The position numbers and the translations under genes were made by a program. This document shows positions 42,012-44,758 of a stretch of 44,758 nucleotides of DNA, piece after piece. Position 1 is the first letter of the stretch. The number at the start of each line of letters is the position of its first letter. The stretch is from Xenococcaceae cyanobacterium MO_188.B29 (GTDB lineage: Bacteria; Cyanobacteriota; Cyanobacteriia; Cyanobacteriales; Xenococcaceae): contig JASJDI010000020.1 of the NCBI GenBank assembly GCA_030065155.1, positions 1 to 44,758 on the forward strand. The letters are read 5' to 3'. The notes under the pieces are model-generated. The model was not told the DNA's origin. It ran no database searches and was given only the letters and a program-made list of their open reading frames with translations.

Positions 42012-42056
42012 AATTTAGGAGTTGCTTAACTTATGAACCTAGACAACTCCTAAATT
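42012..42056 (+). terminator. Inverted repeat after the small membrane-protein gene
   Basis: AATTTAGGAGTTG (42012-42024) and CAACTCCTAAATT (42044-42056): perfect 13-bp arms and a 19-bp loop, 8 bp past the stop codon. Probably a terminator or 3' stabiliser; no T-run follows. Confidence 0.6.
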
Positions 42057-42270
42057 GAGCACAAATTTATTAAACTTTTTCAATAAATCCACAATAATTA
42101 ATATAGAAATTTCTCAATATTAATTTACGTATCAATCATATAGTAATCATTAAACTCATAAAGTAAATATTAATTGACAATCTAGAATTTAACAAGAGAC
42201 TATTTTGTATCTATATTTACGGTCGCTAAAAATATTTTTTATTATGATAAAAAGCAATTAGGAGAAAAAA

Positions 42271-42897
42271 ATGGATTGTCATGATTGCCACCAAAGCTGT
42301 CAGCCAAAGCGAAAAAAAATTGCTTGGAAATTATTTGGCTTTGGCTCTAGAAAATCAGTAAACAATGATTTTTCTCACCATGCTCAAACCACAATTGCTT
42401 TAGTCGGTTCACCCAACGTAGGTAAAAGTGCACTGTTTAACCTCTTAACTGGTACTTACGTTACGGTTTCTAACTATCCAGGCACAACAGTAGAATTAGT
42501 CCGAGGTAATGCGGTAATTGCAGGAGAAAAAGTAACCTTTCTAGATACACCAGGAATGTATTCTTTGATTCCCATTACTGAAGAAGAAAGAGTCGCCAGA
42601 GATTTGATTATGAACGAGAAGGTGGACTTATTTATTCACGTAATTGATGCCAAACATCTAGGCAGAATGCTTAATCTTACTTGGCAATTAATTGAAACTC
42701 AATTACCTGTTTTGCTAGTAGTCAATATGATTGATGAAGCACTAAAACTAGGGATTTGGGTGGACGAAAATCAATTAGCGTACAAACTAGGTATTCCTGT
42801 TGTCACTATGGAAGCAACACAAAAAGTGGGATTGAAAAAATTAATCGCCAAGGTAGCAGATTATGTCCGCTCGACTCCTTTATCCACCACCTATTGA
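42271..42897 (+). CDS. feoB: FeoB, N-terminal GTPase part
   Basis: A 208-residue protein equal to the cytoplasmic G domain of the ferrous-iron transporter FeoB. N-terminal MDCHDCHQSC is Cys/His-rich (C3, C6, C10). G1 GSPNVGKSALFN (46-57), G2 region NYPGTTVE, G3 DTPGMYS, G4 NMID. A normal FeoB would continue into the transmembrane part in the same frame; here the frame stops and the membrane part starts 35 nt earlier in another frame. GGAG precedes the ATG. Confidence 0.9.
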   Translation: MDCHDCHQSCQPKRKKIAWKLFGFGSRKSVNNDFSHHAQTTIALVGSPNVGKSALFNLLTGTYVTVSNYPGTTVELVRGNAVIAGEKVTFLDTPGMYSLIPITEEERVARDLIMNEKVDLFIHVIDAKHLGRMLNLTWQLIETQLPVLLVVNMIDEALKLGIWVDENQLAYKLGIPVVTMEATQKVGLKKLIAKVADYVRSTPLSTTY

Positions 42898-44299
42898 AAA
42901 TGCGATCGCTCGTATTGAACCTTTACTAGATACTAAAAATCGTATTTCTCGACGCAGCCTAGCTTTATTACTATTACAAAAAGACCCTATATTAAGAGCG
43001 CAACTACAACAAGAGCCTTATTTCCCCCAGATTGAAAGGATCGTTGTCGAAACTCAGTCTTGTTTTGTAGAATCTTTATCTTTGGCGATCGCTCAATCTC
43101 GCCATCAATTCACTACGGCGATCGAACAAGATATTACTATTCAACCATCAAAGGAACGGACTAGTAAATATGAATGGTTGCACCAGCTAACGGTTAATCC
43201 TGTTACTGGTATTCCCATTCTCCTTTTGGTTCTCTACTTTGGTATCTATCAATTTGTGGGGGTATTCGGTGGAGGAACACTAGTTGATGGCATTGAAGGA
43301 TTTTTTGAGTCCCAGATTAATCCTGTTGTCAATACGATTGTCGCTGCTATTTTCCCTTGGCAAGTCATTCAAGATCTATTAGCGAATGATTACGGCATCA
43401 TTACTTTGGGGATTCGCTACGCAGTCGCCATCGTTTTACCCATTGTGACAACTTTCTTTTTAATGTTTTCCCTGCTAGAAGATAGCGGTTACTTACCTCG
43501 TCTATCATTATTGCTAGATAGATTATTTAAAACTATCGGACTTTCAGGGCGATCGATCATTCCTCTAATTTTAGGGCTAGGCTGCGGTACGATGGCAACT
43601 CTAGTTACTCGCACCCTAGAAAGCAAACGAGAACGAATTATCGCTACTTTACTCTTAGCTTTAACTATTCCCTGTTCTGCGCAACTGGGGGTAATTTTAG
43701 GCTTACTTTCTCAAGAACCTACAGCTTTAATTGTTTGGGCTAGTGTGATGATGGCAATCTTTTTGGGCATTGGTTTTTTCGCTGGAAAAATAGTACCAGG
43801 AAATACCTCCTGTTTCTATATGGAGATTCCTCCCTTAAGACTGCCCAGTTTAAAAGCTATTCTGACTAAAACCTACGTCCGTCTTAAGTGGTACTTTGGA
43901 GAAATTTTACCCCTCTTTATCTTGGCTTCGATTTTAATTTGGGCAGGTAAACTTATAGGTGTATTCGATGTCATAGTCAGAGGATTAGAACCTGTAATGC
44001 TATGGTTGGGATTACCCACAGAAGCTGCACCTACTTTTCTCTATGGTTTTTTCCGTCGCGATTATGGGGCAGCAGGAATGTTTGACTTACATTCTTCGGG
44101 TATTTTAACAGGTCAACAATTAGTTGTAGCAGCAGTAACCCTAACTTTGTTTATTCCTTGTATCGCCCAACTACAATTTATGTTTAAAGAAAGAGGCATT
44201 AAAACGACGATCGCGATCGCTAGTTTTGTAATTTTATTTGCTTTTTCTTTGGGGTATATTCTCAATCAAGTATTAACTATTATGGAGGTAAGTTTTTAA
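42863..44299 (+). CDS. feoB: FeoB, membrane part encoded in a second overlapping frame
   Basis: A 478-residue polytopic membrane protein: the FeoB permease with GLSGRSIIPLILGLGCGTMA and TIPCSAQLGVILGLL gate motifs, about seven or more spans, and the second Gate domain near FIPCIAQLQFMF. Start ATG at 42863 overlaps the GTPase frame by 35 nt; AAGGT lies 11 nt upstream. Either a natural two-subunit FeoB or a frameshift (natural or sequencing). Imports Fe(II) to supply nitrogenase. Confidence 0.9.
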   Translation: MSARLLYPPPIENAIARIEPLLDTKNRISRRSLALLLLQKDPILRAQLQQEPYFPQIERIVVETQSCFVESLSLAIAQSRHQFTTAIEQDITIQPSKERTSKYEWLHQLTVNPVTGIPILLLVLYFGIYQFVGVFGGGTLVDGIEGFFESQINPVVNTIVAAIFPWQVIQDLLANDYGIITLGIRYAVAIVLPIVTTFFLMFSLLEDSGYLPRLSLLLDRLFKTIGLSGRSIIPLILGLGCGTMATLVTRTLESKRERIIATLLLALTIPCSAQLGVILGLLSQEPTALIVWASVMMAIFLGIGFFAGKIVPGNTSCFYMEIPPLRLPSLKAILTKTYVRLKWYFGEILPLFILASILIWAGKLIGVFDVIVRGLEPVMLWLGLPTEAAPTFLYGFFRRDYGAAGMFDLHSSGILTGQQLVVAAVTLTLFIPCIAQLQFMFKERGIKTTIAIASFVILFAFSLGYILNQVLTIMEVSF

Positions 44300-44300
44300 C

Positions 44301-44555
44301 ATGATTACTCAAGGTTTTTCCATCTGTTATTCTCCTTTAAGTATGCTGACCAATAAAAGTCAAGGTTTTATTACGGCGATTAGAAATAAAGACGAAAAAA
44401 TAGTCAAAAAACTATTAGCCATGGGAGTTCATACAGGAATGCAAATTACTTTAGAACAAACATTTCCTTCTTTTATTATTAGAGTAGGTCGAACTAGAAT
44501 TGCGATCGATAAAGAAATTGCCAGTTCAATTAAAGTTAGAGTTGTTAGCCATTAG
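44301..44555 (+). CDS. feoA: FeoA-family protein
   Basis: An 84-residue SH3-like FeoA: GFITAIRNKDEKIVKKLLAM, then GVHTGMQITLEQ, then SFIIRVGRTRIAIDKEIASS. Supports FeoB function. It starts 1 bp after the feoB stop. The C-terminal VSH and TAG arise from a heptamer repeat, as in nifB. Confidence 0.9.
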   Translation: MITQGFSICYSPLSMLTNKSQGFITAIRNKDEKIVKKLLAMGVHTGMQITLEQTFPSFIIRVGRTRIAIDKEIASSIKVRVVSH

Positions 44556-44609
44556 TTTTGGGTTACTAGGGGTAAAGAAAGGACAGATAACAAAAAATTG
44601 GAGTTTCAT

Positions 44610-44758
44610 ATGATGAATTACAAAAAAATATTAGGGCTTTTAAGTATTTTTGTTCTGTCATCGCTCTTAGTAATAGGGTTCGATCACCTGAGCAATATTC
44701 AACTAGAAAATCCCAGTATAGCTACTCCATCAACTCAATTAACTGTATCAGCAGCAGC
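44610..44758 (+). CDS. modA: Probable molybdate-binding protein ModA, partial
   Basis: The frame begins MMNYKKILGLLSIFVLSS (GGAG upstream), has a signal peptide, and reaches the window edge at QLTVSAA, the typical start of a mature ModA (LTVxAAASL). Only about 49 residues are seen. Molybdate uptake next to nif and feo genes fits. Other periplasmic binding proteins are possible. Confidence 0.6.
   Translation, partial: MMNYKKILGLLSIFVLSSLLVIGFDHLSNIQLENPSIATPSTQLTVSAA

Overview
The window is chromosomal DNA from a nitrogen-fixing cyanobacterium. The evidence is a complete Mo-nitrogenase gene set of cyanobacterial type (nifB-fdxN-nifS-nifU-nifH-nifD-nifK, nifE-nifN-nifX, nifW-hesA-hesB-fdxH, with nifP/cysE, nifV and nifT on the other strand), very frequent HIP1 octamers (GCGATCGC), and abundant heptameric short tandem repeats between genes. 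nifD, nifH and fdxN are uninterrupted, so no heterocyst-type excision element is present here. A non-heterocystous, perhaps unicellular or baeocytous, lineage fits best, but this is inference.

Layout. 1-3.3 kb: a response regulator followed 20 bp later by a 767-aa NACHT-family NTPase with an N-terminal helix-turn-helix-like segment. 3.7-6.5 kb: a short cytochrome-P450-like protein upstream of a plant-type fatty-acid alpha-dioxygenase. 6.7-8.1 kb (minus): a cupin and a nucleotidyltransferase-fold protein. 8.1-17.1 kb (minus): a long gene series, read from nifP downwards: nifP, a small nif-linked protein, a Dps with an unusual ferroxidase site, DUF2949, nifV, nifT, a CBS protein, flavodoxin, two small accessory proteins, an ankyrin protein, a SagB-type oxidoreductase, a 2Fe-2S thioredoxin-like ferredoxin and the ArsC-like nitrogenase-associated protein. 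17.1-24.1 kb: a non-nif block lying between the nifP and nifB promoters (DUF5678 protein, retropepsin-like protease, AraC regulator, alpha/beta hydrolase, Crp regulator, Tat-signal SDR) with several gene remnants (aldo/keto reductase, two PIN domains, GNAT). 24.1-40.7 kb (plus): nifB, a degenerate mini-ferredoxin, fdxN, nifS, nifU, nifHDK, nifZ, a Mo-nitro_C protein, nifE, nifN, a DUF269 paralogue, nifX, DUF269, two Rop-like small proteins, nifW, hesA, hesB, fdxH. 41-44.8 kb: three small unknown genes, feoB as two overlapping frames, feoA and the first part of a probable modA. Iron and molybdate import thus sit next to the cofactor factory they supply.

Main non-coding signals. (i) A shared array upstream of both nifB and nifP: TCTTGAG, 3 nt, TAAATACTAA, 14 nt, AATACT, in the sense of each gene, with the AATAC elements spaced exactly 22 bp; it is a strong candidate activator site. 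(ii) Small insertions bounded by GATC at HIP1 sites, one proven by an uninserted copy elsewhere in the window, two being 27-bp in-frame units. (iii) Heptamer repeats that supply stop codons for several genes and Shine-Dalgarno sequence for nifS and nifE. (iv) A REP-like hairpin family (ends GTAGGGGC/GCCCCTAC) and a pair of MITE-like elements with GGTGCG/CGCACC ends within the nif operons. No rRNA, tRNA or CRISPR array was seen.
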